DNA of 40,710 nt, from assembly GCA_021793575.1 (NCBI GenBank), contig JAJYSM010000028.1:1-40710 (forward strand), given 5' to 3'. Below, one piece after another: positions 16,696 to 25,389 of this stretch. Position numbers and translations under genes: made by a program. This DNA comes from Pseudomonadota bacterium (GTDB lineage: Bacteria; Pseudomonadota; Gammaproteobacteria; Xanthomonadales; Rhodanobacteraceae). The notes below the pieces were generated by a model, which was not told the origin of the DNA, ran no database searches, and was given only the letters and a program-made list of their open reading frames with translations. The stretch's first letter is position 1. Every line of letters starts with the position of its first letter.

Positions 16696-17721
16696 ATGGA
16701 TACCCGATTCGTACTTCATACGCGCCGGCATGCGCGTGGGGCCGTCAGGCCCATCATGCTTGCCATCATTGCGGTGTTTGTGATGCTTGGGATCGCCGCC
16801 TGGTTTCTGATCATTCAGCCGCATGAAGAGCTGATCCAGGCCGATGCGGGTGGCCATCCGTCGACCCCGGTATCCGCCACCGCCCGCGCCGTGCCGCCGC
16901 CACCGGTCAACGTGGCGGCGATGGATATCAACCAGCTGCTGAACGAGGCACGCAAGGCCATCAACGAGCAACGTTACCTGGCCCCGGCCGGCAACAATGC
17001 CTTCGAGTTCTACTTGCGGGTGTTGGAAAAGCAGCCCGGCAACAAGGTCGCCTCCGATGCGTTGCGCGAGACCTTTCCGTTTGCCGCCGACTCGGCCGAG
17101 CAGGTGATCAATGCCGGCAACTTCGGCGACGCCCAGCGCCAGATCGAGCTGCTGGCCAAAGCCGATCCAACCAACTTCACGCTGACCATTCTGCGCTCCA
17201 AGCTGGATGCCCAGCGCAAGCTGCAGGACAAGCAGCAGCAGACGGCGGATCAGCAGAAGGCGCAGGAGTTGGTCACCCAGAAAGCGGCGGCGGACAAGCT
17301 GGCGGCCGACAAGCTGGCCGAACAGGAGAAAGCGCAGCAGCTCGCCGAACAGGAAAAGGCGAAACAGGCGAGCGCGCCGCAGCCCGGCACGCCGGCGGCA
17401 GCAAAACCGGCGGCTGGCGAGACGGCTGTCGCTGGCGGCGCCGCGGCAAGCCAGACCAGCGAGGCGGTGCTGGTGAAGGGGGTGGCGCCAAGCTACCCGC
17501 CCAGTGCCCTGCGCGCCAAGCAAAGCGGCTGGGTGGTGGTGGCATTCACGATCGAGCCGAACGGCCGCACCAGCAATGTGCGCGTGACCGATGCCCAGCC
17601 CCGGCGCGTGTTCGATCGCGCGGCGATGGAAGCCGTGCTGCGCTATCGCTTCACGCCGGCGATGAAGGGCGGCGTGGCGGTGGCCAGCGAGCGGCAGCAG
17701 AAGATCGAGTTCAATCTCTGA
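16696..17721 (+). CDS. TonB-family energy transducer-like protein
   Basis: A 341-residue inner-membrane protein with its C-terminus in the periplasm. One transmembrane helix lies at about residues 19-41 (IMLAIIAVFVMLGIAAWFLI) after a basic cytoplasmic lead. Residues 75-165 look helical and TPR-like (ARKAINEQRYLAPAG, FYLRVLEKQPGNKVASDALR). Residues 170-230 are a Gln/Lys/Ala-rich stretch of coiled-coil character. The last 80 residues are a TonB C-terminal domain (VKGVAPSYPPSALRAKQSGW, then VVVAFTIEPNGRTSNVRVTD and EAVLRYRFTPAMKGG). Start ATG 16696 has GAGAG just upstream. Classical TonB has a Pro-rich linker instead; no ExbB/ExbD genes are adjacent. It may work with an ExbBD pair elsewhere. Confidence 0.88.
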   Translation: MDTRFVLHTRRHARGAVRPIMLAIIAVFVMLGIAAWFLIIQPHEELIQADAGGHPSTPVSATARAVPPPPVNVAAMDINQLLNEARKAINEQRYLAPAGNNAFEFYLRVLEKQPGNKVASDALRETFPFAADSAEQVINAGNFGDAQRQIELLAKADPTNFTLTILRSKLDAQRKLQDKQQQTADQQKAQELVTQKAAADKLAADKLAEQEKAQQLAEQEKAKQASAPQPGTPAAAKPAAGETAVAGGAAASQTSEAVLVKGVAPSYPPSALRAKQSGWVVVAFTIEPNGRTSNVRVTDAQPRRVFDRAAMEAVLRYRFTPAMKGGVAVASERQQKIEFNL

Positions 17722-17740
17722 CCGAAAGCATCTGATCGCG

Positions 17741-17787
17741 GCACCAACGACAACGGCGCATGCAACATGCGCCGTTGTCGTTGGTGC
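17741..17787. terminator. Perfect 22-bp hairpin between convergent genes
   Basis: Arms 17741-17762 and 17766-17787 are exact reverse complements around CAA, starting GCACCAACGACAACG. It lies 20 bases after the tonB-like stop and 38 bases from the stop of the minus-strand hydrolase, so it can serve both. No T-run flanks it. Confidence 0.65.
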
Positions 17788-17824
17788 GAAGCAGCCTGCC
17801 GCTTACGGTGCAGGCGGCAGCAGC

Positions 17825-19117
17825 TCAATGGTGGTGATGCAGTGGATGGCGGGTGCGGCTTCTTTTCTTCGGCACCGTGCGCGTCGCCTTGCTCTCGACG
17901 CCAGCCCAGTCCACATGCGGCAGCCCGAGCAGGTCGTCGAACACCATCGGCATCAACCCGCCCGGCATCGGGCCGGTGGAGTTCCACAGCGTCACCACGC
18001 CGACCTGGTACTTCGGAAAGAAGCCGATCATGGTGCGATAGCCGGCCACCGCGCCGGCGTGGAAGATCAGCGTCTGGCCACCGTATTCGTACACCCGCCA
18101 GCCCAGCGCGTAATGCGCGGCAGTCAGCCGCGCCCGCCGCCACGGCGTGGCATACAGCTCGGTGGGCGTGACCACGCCGGGCATGTGCAGCACGTGCAGC
18201 AGCGCGGGCGGCAGCACGTCCGGGCGCCCGCCCATCTGCGCGATCAGCCATTTCTCCATGTCGCGCAGGCTGGCGTTGACGCCGGCGGCCGGGGCCACGC
18301 GGTAATAGGTTTCCTTCGGCTGGAACGGCACCCAGCCATGCGCCGACGGATGATGCGGCCGTGCCCAGCTCTTGCTGGTCTCCAGGCCGGTGCGGCCATA
18401 GCTCGCGGTGTCCATGCCCAGCGGGTAGAAGATGCGCTTGTCGACCAGCCGGTAGAAGAACTCGCCGGTGCGCGCGAACACCACGTCGCTGATCATGCCG
18501 AAGGCGACGTTCTGGTAGCCGTAGCACGCACCCACGCCGCACGCCAGGCTCACCTCGTCCAGCTTGCGCACCAGCTCCTCGTAGGGAATGTCGTCTTCGA
18601 GCATGTTGTCGTAGGTGTTGCGCGGCAAGCCCAGGCGCTGGCCGAGGATGTCGCTCACGGTGGCCTTGTCGGCGTCCTGCATGTTCTTCAGCTTGAAGTA
18701 CGGCAGCACGTTGACCAGCTTGGTATCCCAGTGCAGCTTGCCGTCGTCCACCAGCAGGCCGACCAGCGCCGTCGCGAAAGCCTTGGACAGCGAGGCCAGC
18801 CGGAACACGGTCTCCGGTGTCACCGGCTGCTTGGTGGCGACATCGGCGTAGCCGATGGTGTGCTCGTAGACGACCTTGTCGTCGAGCACCACCGCGGTGG
18901 CAAGTCCGGCGACGGCGTGGCGTTCCTCCAGCAGAGTCAGCCAGCGCTGGTAGTCGGCAAGCGTCTGCTTGATGCGGGCCGCCGGCAGTGCGTCAACGGC
19001 GCTGTGCGCGTTGGCCGGTGGCGGCTTTCGAGGCGGGCTGGAAGGTGCGGCGCGCAGCGGCTGGATGGCGAGGCCGAGTACGCCCGCCACGAGCAGAAAG
19101 ATCTTTTGAAACTGCAT
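17825..19117 (-). CDS. Exported serine hydrolase, class C beta-lactamase/penicillin-binding type
   Basis: A 430-residue secreted or periplasmic enzyme. Signal peptide: MQFQKIFLLVAGVLGLAIQP, cleavage near RAA at residues 22-24. Catalytic motifs of the beta-lactamase/DD-peptidase fold are all present: S109-L-S-K112 in RLASLSKAFAT, Y201-Q-N203 in CYGYQNVAFG, and HAGA near residue 365 in the place of KTG. The substrate may be peptidoglycan peptides, D-amino acid peptides or esters; this family (COG1680) is too broad to tell. The C-terminus ends in a short His run (PLHHHH). ATG 19117 is chosen because it begins the signal peptide. The plus-strand lemA start is 56 bases away, so the two share a divergent promoter region. 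Confidence 0.9.
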   Translation of the reverse strand: MQFQKIFLLVAGVLGLAIQPLRAAPSSPPRKPPPANAHSAVDALPAARIKQTLADYQRWLTLLEERHAVAGLATAVVLDDKVVYEHTIGYADVATKQPVTPETVFRLASLSKAFATALVGLLVDDGKLHWDTKLVNVLPYFKLKNMQDADKATVSDILGQRLGLPRNTYDNMLEDDIPYEELVRKLDEVSLACGVGACYGYQNVAFGMISDVVFARTGEFFYRLVDKRIFYPLGMDTASYGRTGLETSKSWARPHHPSAHGWVPFQPKETYYRVAPAAGVNASLRDMEKWLIAQMGGRPDVLPPALLHVLHMPGVVTPTELYATPWRRARLTAAHYALGWRVYEYGGQTLIFHAGAVAGYRTMIGFFPKYQVGVVTLWNSTGPMPGGLMPMVFDDLLGLPHVDWAGVESKATRTVPKKRSRTRHPLHHHH

Positions 19118-19172
19118 GCTATTCTGATTTCGTTCCGGCGCGGGGATGCGCTGCAGGGTGGAGGATATACCG

Positions 19173-19760
19173 ATGGTGCTGATCATTTTTCTGATAATTA
19201 TCGTTTTGATTGTCGTGTACTTCGTGGCGATCTACAACGGACTGGTGACGGCGCGCAACGGCTACAAGAATGCGTTCGCGCAGATCGACGTGCAGCTCAC
19301 CCGCCGGCATGACCTGATTCCCAACCTGGTGGAAACCGCGAAGGGCTACCTGGCGCATGAGCGCGGCACGCTGGAGGAGGTGGTGCAGGCGCGCAATGCG
19401 GCGGTCAGCGGCTTGGCCGGCGCCAAGGCCAATCCCGGCGACCCCGCCGCGATGCAGCAACTCTCCGGCAGCGAAAATGCCTTGACCCAGAGTCTGGGGC
19501 GTTTGTTCGCGCTGAGCGAGGCCTATCCGGATCTGAAGGCCAACCAGACCATGATGCAGCTGTCCGAGGAACTCACCTCGACCGAGAATCGGGTGGCGTT
19601 CGCACGGCAGGCATACAACGACTCGGTGCTGACCTACAACAACCGGCGCGAGGTCTTTCCGGCGTCGTTCGTGGCCAACAGCGCCGGCTTCGCCGCCGCC
19701 GAGCCGCTGAAAGTCGAAGACCCTGCCGTGCGCGATGCGCCGAAGGTTTCCTTCACCTGA
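19173..19760 (+). CDS. lemA: LemA family membrane protein
   Basis: A 195-residue protein with an N-terminal membrane anchor (residues 2-22, MVLIIFLIIIVLIVVYFVAI) and a helical periplasmic domain. Signature: YNGLVTARNGYKNAFAQIDV, then LTRRHDLIPNLVETAKGYLA, ending with NNRREVFPASFVA. LemA proteins have no settled biochemical role. GGAGG precedes ATG 19173 by eight bases. It is followed after 52 bases by an M48 protease; LemA with an M48/HtpX-like protease is a common pair, suggesting a joint role in envelope quality control. Confidence 0.95.
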   Translation: MVLIIFLIIIVLIVVYFVAIYNGLVTARNGYKNAFAQIDVQLTRRHDLIPNLVETAKGYLAHERGTLEEVVQARNAAVSGLAGAKANPGDPAAMQQLSGSENALTQSLGRLFALSEAYPDLKANQTMMQLSEELTSTENRVAFARQAYNDSVLTYNNRREVFPASFVANSAGFAAAEPLKVEDPAVRDAPKVSFT

Positions 19761-19812
19761 TCGCCGATGCCGCCGCGGGCTGACCCGCGGCGGCCGTTCA
19801 GCGGGAGACAGC

Positions 19813-21720
19813 ATGGATTTCTTTGCGCAACAGGCGCGCGTGCGCGGCAGCAGTCGACGGTTGGTGGCGCTGTTCGTGCTGGCAGTGATCGCGATCGTGG
19901 TGACGATCGACGCGGTGGTGTGGTTCACCCTCGGCCATCATCCGGTCGATGGCGCGCCGGCCCGCTCGAATCTGCCGCTGCTGTTCACCAGCAGCATCGT
20001 GGTGCTGGCCGGCATCGGCCTCAGCTCGCTGTTCCGCATGATGAGCCTGTCCAGCGGCGGCAAGGCGGTGGCCGAGAGCGTGGGCGCGGTGCCGGTACCG
20101 CCGGACACGCGCGATCCGCAGCTGCGCCAGCTGCGCAACGTGATCGAGGAAATCGCGATCGCCTCCGGCGTGCCGGTGCCGGATATCTACCTGATGCCGG
20201 AGGAGACCGGCATCAACGCCTTCGCGGCCGGCTTCTCGCCGTCCGACGCGGCCGTGTGTGTCACCCAGGGCTGCCTCGACAACCTCAGCCGCGACGAGCT
20301 GCAGGGCGTGATCGCGCACGAGTTCAGCCACGTGCTCAACGGCGACATGCGGCTCAACATCCGCCTGATGGGCCTGCTGTTCGGCATCCTGGTGCTGGCG
20401 ATCGTGGGGCGCCAGGTGATCTGGTTCGGCGGCGGCCGCAGCAGCCGGCGCGACAACGGCAACCAGATCTGGCTGATCGGGCTGGCGCTGATCGTGGTCG
20501 GCTACATCGGCTACTTCTTCGGTCGGCTGATCCAGGCCGCGGTGGCGCGTTCGCGCGAATCGCTGGCCGATGCCTCGGCCGTGCAGTTCACCCGCCAGAC
20601 CGACGGCATCGCCGGCGCGCTGAAGAAAATCGCGATCCTCAGCGAAGGCTCCGAGCTGCAGGTGGCGAACAAGCACGAAGTGGCGCATATGCTGTTCGGC
20701 GAGGCGGAAAGCTTCAGTGCGCTGTACGCCACTCACCCGCCGCTGATCGAGCGCATCCAGGCGCTGGAGCCGGGTTTTCGCGAAGAGGATCTGGTGCAGT
20801 TCGCGGCCACGCTGCAGCGGGCCGAGGCGAACCGTGCGGCGGCCAGCGCCGACGTGCCCGCAGCACCCAGTCCGCCGCCGCTGCCCGGCGTCAGCCTGCC
20901 GGGTCTCGCGATCACGCCGCCGCTCACGACCGTGCTGACCGGCGCGGTGATGGCGCAGGCCGCGCAGCTGCATCAGGGCATGCCGGCCAGCCTGAGCGCG
21001 GCCGTGCAGCAGCCGGAGTCGGCGCTGGCGGTGGTGCTGGCACTGGCGATGTCGGCCCAGCCGGAGCTGCAGGCACGCCAGCGCGAGCTGGTGGCCAACA
21101 GTTTCGGCGACGACGTACAGCAGGCGGTGGCCGCGGTGTTTGCCGAGGTCGAGGCGCTGGCGCCGGAGCAGCGGCTGCCGCTGGCGGCGCTGGCTTTTCC
21201 GGCGCTTAAGCAGCTGTCCGAGGGGCGCGGTCAGACCCTGCTGGAGACGCTCGATGCGCTGGTGCGGCACGACGGCCGCGTCGATCTGGACGAGTACTGC
21301 CTCACCCGCCTGTTGCGCGTATATCTGCGCGAGGCGCAGCAGCCGCGGCGGGCGCCGGTGGATGGCCTGAAAAAACTTCCGGCGTGTCGCGACAGCGTGG
21401 CGCTGGTCTGCGCCGTGATGGCGATGCAGGGCAGCGCGGACGAGAGCGGCACACGGAGCGCATGGCTGCTGGCGATGCAGCAGGCGTTTCCCGGCGAGGC
21501 GCTGGCCTGGTCGCTACCGCCGCCGCAGTGGCAGCCTGCGCTGGAACGCGCGCTGGACGACCTCGACGGCCTGCTGCCGCCGGCCAAGGACGTGTTGATC
21601 CAGAGCCTGCTCGCGGCGATCCGCGCCGACGGCGTGATCAGCGTGGCGGAGAGCGAGCTGCTGCGCGTGATCTGCGCCAGCCTGCATTGTCCGCTGCCGC
21701 CGCAGGCCACCCCGCTGTAG
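19813..21720 (+). CDS. M48-family membrane zinc metallopeptidase with C-terminal TerB-like region
   Basis: A 635-residue integral membrane protease. Hydrophobic helices lie near residues 17-40 and 55-75, and two more at about 190-207 and 217-238 after the active site. The zinc site is HEFSH at 169-173 (IAHEFSHVLNGD) with third ligand E249 in SRESLADASAVQFTRQ. This is HtpX/M48 architecture, but HtpX is about 290 residues. The extra 300 or so residues contain a Pro-rich linker (APSPPPLPGVSLPG) and alpha-helical segments such as LETLDALVRHDGRVDLDEY and LAAIRADGVISVAESELLRV, which look TerB-like. It follows lemA closely. Probably degrades misfolded or damaged membrane proteins; partner and substrates unknown. 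Confidence 0.92.
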   Translation: MDFFAQQARVRGSSRRLVALFVLAVIAIVVTIDAVVWFTLGHHPVDGAPARSNLPLLFTSSIVVLAGIGLSSLFRMMSLSSGGKAVAESVGAVPVPPDTRDPQLRQLRNVIEEIAIASGVPVPDIYLMPEETGINAFAAGFSPSDAAVCVTQGCLDNLSRDELQGVIAHEFSHVLNGDMRLNIRLMGLLFGILVLAIVGRQVIWFGGGRSSRRDNGNQIWLIGLALIVVGYIGYFFGRLIQAAVARSRESLADASAVQFTRQTDGIAGALKKIAILSEGSELQVANKHEVAHMLFGEAESFSALYATHPPLIERIQALEPGFREEDLVQFAATLQRAEANRAAASADVPAAPSPPPLPGVSLPGLAITPPLTTVLTGAVMAQAAQLHQGMPASLSAAVQQPESALAVVLALAMSAQPELQARQRELVANSFGDDVQQAVAAVFAEVEALAPEQRLPLAALAFPALKQLSEGRGQTLLETLDALVRHDGRVDLDEYCLTRLLRVYLREAQQPRRAPVDGLKKLPACRDSVALVCAVMAMQGSADESGTRSAWLLAMQQAFPGEALAWSLPPPQWQPALERALDDLDGLLPPAKDVLIQSLLAAIRADGVISVAESELLRVICASLHCPLPPQATPL

Positions 21721-21827
21721 GAGCGCACCCTGTGCGCGAATGCTTTCTTGTGGGAGCGACTTCAGTCGCGATGCTCTGGTTCTGATGCTGCATCAAGGCA
21801 AAGGCATCGCGACTGAAGTCGCTCTAC
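21716..21827. repeat. Cluster of REP-like palindromic units
   Basis: Three related units follow the M48 gene. One is TGTAGGAGCGCACCCTGTGCG at the stop codon. The second, GTGGGAGCGACTTCAGTCGC, begins at 21750. The third is its inverse, GCGACTGAAGTCGCTC (within 21804-21827). The second and third form a face-to-face pair covering GCATCGCGACTGAAGTCGC. Such REP units are frequent in Xanthomonadales and may stabilise mRNA ends or bind nucleoid proteins. A single related half (CGCTCCCACTAC) lies at 8138-8149. Confidence 0.7.
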
Positions 21828-21855
21828 TGGTATTCGGCGCAGCTGCGTGCGGGAT

Positions 21856-23487
21856 TCAGGTGCTGCCAAGGATCAGCGCGCTGGCCCGCTCGGCAATCAT
21901 GATGGTGGGGGCGTTGGTGTTGCCGCTGGGCAGGCTCGGCATCACTGCGGCGTCGACCACGCGCAGTCCCTGCACGCCGCGCACGCGCAGCTCGCTGTCG
22001 ACCACCGCGCGATCGTCGCTGCCCATGCGGCAGCTGCCGACCGGGTGATAAATCGTTTCTGCCTTGCGCCGGATGAACCCGGCGTATTCGGCATCCGTGT
22101 GCAGCGCATGCTCGGGAAACACCGGCTTGCCGCGGTACGCGTCGAACGCCGGCTGCGCCAGGATCTCGCGCGACAGCCGCGCCGCCGCGATCATCCGCCG
22201 CAGGTCGTGCCCTTCGGGGTCACTCAGGTAACCGGCGTGGATCGCGATCGGCTGCGCCGGATCGGCCGAGCGCAGGCGCAGTCGGCCGCGGCTGCGCGGG
22301 TGCAGATGGCAGGCGTGCAGGGTGTAGCCGTCGCCCGGCAGGCGATGGCGGCCGTGGTCGTCGAGCAGCGCCGGCACGAAATGGAACTGCAGGTCGCAGC
22401 GTTCGTCCTCGGCCAGCGCGCTGCGCACGAAGCCGCCGGCCTCGGCGATGTTCGAGCTGCCCGGCCCGTCGCGATGGCGCAGCCAGCGCACGGCAGTGGT
22501 GAGCTCGTTGAGGTGGTCGTAGCTGAGTTTTTTGCGCTCGGTGCCGACCAGGGTGCAGATGTCCAGATGATCCTGCAGACCTTCGCCGACCTCGGGCAGG
22601 TCGGCGCGCACCTCGATGCCGTGCGCGCGCAGATGATCGGCCGGGCCGAGGCCGGACAGCATCAGCAGCTGTGGCGTGTTGATCGCGCCGGCGGCGAGGA
22701 TCACCTCGCCCGCCTCGATCTGCTCGCTGCCGCGGCGGCCGCGGCGCAGCTGCACGCCCACCACCCGCGCGCCGTCGAGCAGCACGCGCTCGACCAGCAC
22801 GCCGGTGCGCACCTCCAAGTTGCCGCGCGCGCGCACGGGCTTGAGGTAGGCCGTGGCGGTGGAGCAGCGCGCGCCGTTGCGCTGGGTCACCTGATACAGC
22901 CCGAAGCCGGCCTGGGCGCTGCCGTTGAAGTCGTCGTTGCGGGCGAAGCCGGCGCTGGCGGCGGCGTCGATCAGCGCCGCCGACAGCACATTGTGATGGC
23001 GCAGGTCGGACACGCCCAGCGGCCCGCCGGCGCCGTGCAGCGCGCTGGCGCCGCGGCTGTTGTCCTCGCTGCGCAGAAACCACGGCAGCACGTGCGACCA
23101 CGACCAGCGCGGGTCGCCGCAGGCCTGCGCCCAGCGGTCGTAGTCGGCCGGCACGCCGCGCACGTAGCACATCGCGTTGATCGAGCTGGAGCCGCCCAGC
23201 GTCTTGCCGCGCGGCCACCACAGCCGGCGCTGATCGAGCGCCGGCTCCGGTTCGGTGTGGTAGTTCCAGTTCACGCTGCGCTGGTTGACCAGCCGCGCCA
23301 GCCCGGCCGGCATGTGGATCAGCGGACTCCAGTCGGTGCCGCCGGCCTCCAGCAGCAGCACCCGCTTGCCGGTGTCGGCGCTGAGCCGGTTGGCCAGCAC
23401 GCAGCCGGCCGAGCCGGCGCCGACGATCACGTAGTCGTAGTGGTTCAAGCGCGCTTCCCCGCCGTCGCTGGATGGTGATGAGCCCAT
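21856..23487 (-). CDS. GMC-family FAD oxidoreductase (choline dehydrogenase-like)
   Basis: A 543-residue flavoprotein of the glucose-methanol-choline family, which oxidises alcohols. The FAD-binding GxGxxG is at 23-28 in DYVIVGAGSAGCVLANRLS. GGSSSINAMCYVRG is the first GMC signature and AGAINTPQLLMLSGLGP the second. The C-terminal catalytic His is in TIYHPVGSCRMG and the Asn in LPSGNTNAPTIMIAER. The substrate is not known; the gene has no betaine pathway neighbour. ATG 23487 overlaps the ATG at 23486 of the divergent transporter; a TTG at 23448, preceded by GGGGAAG, would begin right at the FAD strand and leave room for promoters, so the start is uncertain. REP units lie beyond its stop. Confidence 0.92.
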   Translation of the reverse strand: MGSSPSSDGGEARLNHYDYVIVGAGSAGCVLANRLSADTGKRVLLLEAGGTDWSPLIHMPAGLARLVNQRSVNWNYHTEPEPALDQRRLWWPRGKTLGGSSSINAMCYVRGVPADYDRWAQACGDPRWSWSHVLPWFLRSEDNSRGASALHGAGGPLGVSDLRHHNVLSAALIDAAASAGFARNDDFNGSAQAGFGLYQVTQRNGARCSTATAYLKPVRARGNLEVRTGVLVERVLLDGARVVGVQLRRGRRGSEQIEAGEVILAAGAINTPQLLMLSGLGPADHLRAHGIEVRADLPEVGEGLQDHLDICTLVGTERKKLSYDHLNELTTAVRWLRHRDGPGSSNIAEAGGFVRSALAEDERCDLQFHFVPALLDDHGRHRLPGDGYTLHACHLHPRSRGRLRLRSADPAQPIAIHAGYLSDPEGHDLRRMIAAARLSREILAQPAFDAYRGKPVFPEHALHTDAEYAGFIRRKAETIYHPVGSCRMGSDDRAVVDSELRVRGVQGLRVVDAAVMPSLPSGNTNAPTIMIAERASALILGST

Positions 23488-23521
23488 GCTAGTCTCTCTG
23501 CGCTCTCCCTTGGATGTGCCC

Positions 23522-24826
23522 GTGAGTCTGTCCCGTCGTGCCGTGATCGAAGAGGGCGTTGCGCCGATGCTGTCAGCGCTGGCGTTCTTCTTCGTGATGA
23601 CGTCGTACTACATCATGCGGCCGGTGCGCGACCAGCTCAGCGGGGCGCTCGGCTCGATCTCGCTGCCGCTGTTCTATGGCGCGGTGTTCGTGGTGATGCT
23701 GCTGCTGACGCCGGTGTTCGGTCTGCTGGTGGCGCGGTTTCCGCGGCGCCGGCTGTTGGGCTGGAGCTACAGCTTCTTCATCCTGTGCCTGCTCGCGTTC
23801 GTGCCGGCCTTCATGGCGCAGGAGCGCATCGGCGCGCGCGTGCTCGGCGTGGTGTTCTTCGTCTGGGTCAGCGTGTTCAACCTGTTCGTGGTGTCGCTGT
23901 TCTGGAGCTTCATGGCCGACATCTTTTCCAGCGGCCATGCGCGCAAGGTGTTCTCGCTGATCGCGTTGGGCGGCATGGCCGGCGCGATTTTCGGCCCGCT
24001 GGTGACCCGGCTGCTGGTGCAGCGGATCGGCGTGGCGCCGCTGCTTCTGGTCTCGGCGCTGGCGTTGCTGCTGGCGCTGCTGCTGCTGCTGCGGCTTTCC
24101 GCGCGGCACGACCAGCGGCCGGGCAACCATGCCGAGGAGATCATCGGCGGCTCGTTGTGGGCCGGCCTGCGCGAGGTCTGGTCGCGTCCGTTCCTGCGTT
24201 CGATGGCGCTGCTGATGCTGTTTGGCGACGGCATCGGCACGCTCGGCTATGCGCTGATCGCCGATTACGCCAAGGCGCATGTGATCGGCACGCTGGCGCG
24301 CACCGAGTTCTACAACAATCTTGACCTGGCCACCAACCTGCTGGGCGCCGCGCTGCAGCTGACACTGACGCCGTGGCTGCTGATCCGCCGCGGCGCCGGC
24401 TGGGCGCTGGTGCTGGCGGCGCTGGTCAACGTGGCGCTGCTGGCGGGCGTGGCATGGCGTGGCGCCGGTCGCCTCGAACTGCTCGGCGTCGGCGTGCCGG
24501 TGCTGGCGCTGATGCTGGTGATCACGCGCGGCTTTGCCTACGGCATGACCAAGCCTGCCATCGACGCGCTGTATACGCGGGTGTCGCGCGAGGCCCGCTA
24601 CAAGGGCAAGAATTTCGTCGAGACGACGATCTGGCGTTTTGGCGACCTGCTGGTCACTACGGGCGTCAGCGGCCTGCATCTGCTCGGGTTGGGCGTCAGC
24701 GGGCTGGCGCTGCTGGGTACCGGCATATCGTCGCTGGCCACCGTGGTGGCGCGACGCGCGGGCTGGTCGCCGGATCTGGCGCCGGACGAGACGCTGCAAA
24801 GTGATCGTGGCGCGCCGCCCGTTTGA
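23522..24826 (+). CDS. Multipass transporter of the MFS / NTP-NDP exchanger-like type
   Basis: An integral membrane protein of about 434 residues with about twelve hydrophobic segments. ALAFFFVMTSYYIMRPVRDQ, then FWSFMADIFSSGHARKVFSL and IALGGMAGAIFGPLVTRLL resemble the NTP/NDP-exchanger (TlcC-like, COG3202) branch of the major facilitator fold, which in free-living bacteria has no clear substrate. The frame is open back to ATG 23486, whose codon overlaps the divergent oxidoreductase start. I prefer GTG 23522, which leaves an intergenic space, but ATG 23567 is also possible. Ends 40 bases before the stop of the convergent CBS gene. Confidence 0.8.
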   Translation: MSLSRRAVIEEGVAPMLSALAFFFVMTSYYIMRPVRDQLSGALGSISLPLFYGAVFVVMLLLTPVFGLLVARFPRRRLLGWSYSFFILCLLAFVPAFMAQERIGARVLGVVFFVWVSVFNLFVVSLFWSFMADIFSSGHARKVFSLIALGGMAGAIFGPLVTRLLVQRIGVAPLLLVSALALLLALLLLLRLSARHDQRPGNHAEEIIGGSLWAGLREVWSRPFLRSMALLMLFGDGIGTLGYALIADYAKAHVIGTLARTEFYNNLDLATNLLGAALQLTLTPWLLIRRGAGWALVLAALVNVALLAGVAWRGAGRLELLGVGVPVLALMLVITRGFAYGMTKPAIDALYTRVSREARYKGKNFVETTIWRFGDLLVTTGVSGLHLLGLGVSGLALLGTGISSLATVVARRAGWSPDLAPDETLQSDRGAPPV

Positions 24827-24865
24827 GGCTGCCGCCGTGCGCCGCGCGTAGTGCGTGCCACCAGC

Positions 24866-25294
24866 TCAGCTGGTGATATAGCGCTGCAGATGCTCGATCT
24901 GCTCGGCCTGGGCGTCGATCACCGCCTTGACCAGGTCGCCGATCGAGATCACCCCGATCACCGCGCCGTCCTGCACCACCGGCAGGTGCCGCACGCGGCT
25001 GTCGGTGCACAGCCGCATGCAGTCGAACACGTCGGTGGCCGGGCTCACGGTGAGTGGTTCGGGGCTCATGATGTCGGCCACCGAGGTCTGCGCCGACGAC
25101 CGCCCCTGCAGGATCACCTTGCGCGCGTAGTCGCGCTCGGATACCACGCCTACGAGCTTCTCGCCGCGCATCACCAGCAGCGCGCCGACGCGGTGCTTGG
25201 CCATCTGGGTGATGGCTTCGAGCACCGGCGCCTCCGGTGCGATGGCGAAGATCGTGCTGCCCTTGCTTTCCAGCAGATGTCTGACCTGATGCAT
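24866..25294 (-). CDS. CBS-domain-pair protein
   Basis: A 142-residue soluble protein made of two CBS domains and nothing else. The first spans about residues 8-62 (FAIAPEAPVLEAITQMAKHR through LVGVVSERDYARKVI) and the second about 74-132 (IMSPEPLTVSPATDVFDCMR through AVIGVISIGDLVKAVI). Such tandem pairs bind adenine nucleotides and regulate partner proteins. AGGAG lies seven bases before ATG 25294. No partner is evident; the next minus-strand gene upstream is a glycosyltransferase 95 bases away. Its role is unknown. Confidence 0.93.
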   Translation of the reverse strand: MHQVRHLLESKGSTIFAIAPEAPVLEAITQMAKHRVGALLVMRGEKLVGVVSERDYARKVILQGRSSAQTSVADIMSPEPLTVSPATDVFDCMRLCTDSRVRHLPVVQDGAVIGVISIGDLVKAVIDAQAEQIEHLQRYITS

Positions 25295-25389
25295 GGCGCG
25301 TCTCCTGCGGGCCCGGCGGGCCGGATGCCGCCAAGTTTACGCTTCGACGCGGCGCCCGGGTGTGGCGCGCCAGGGAAGCCTCGCTGCCG

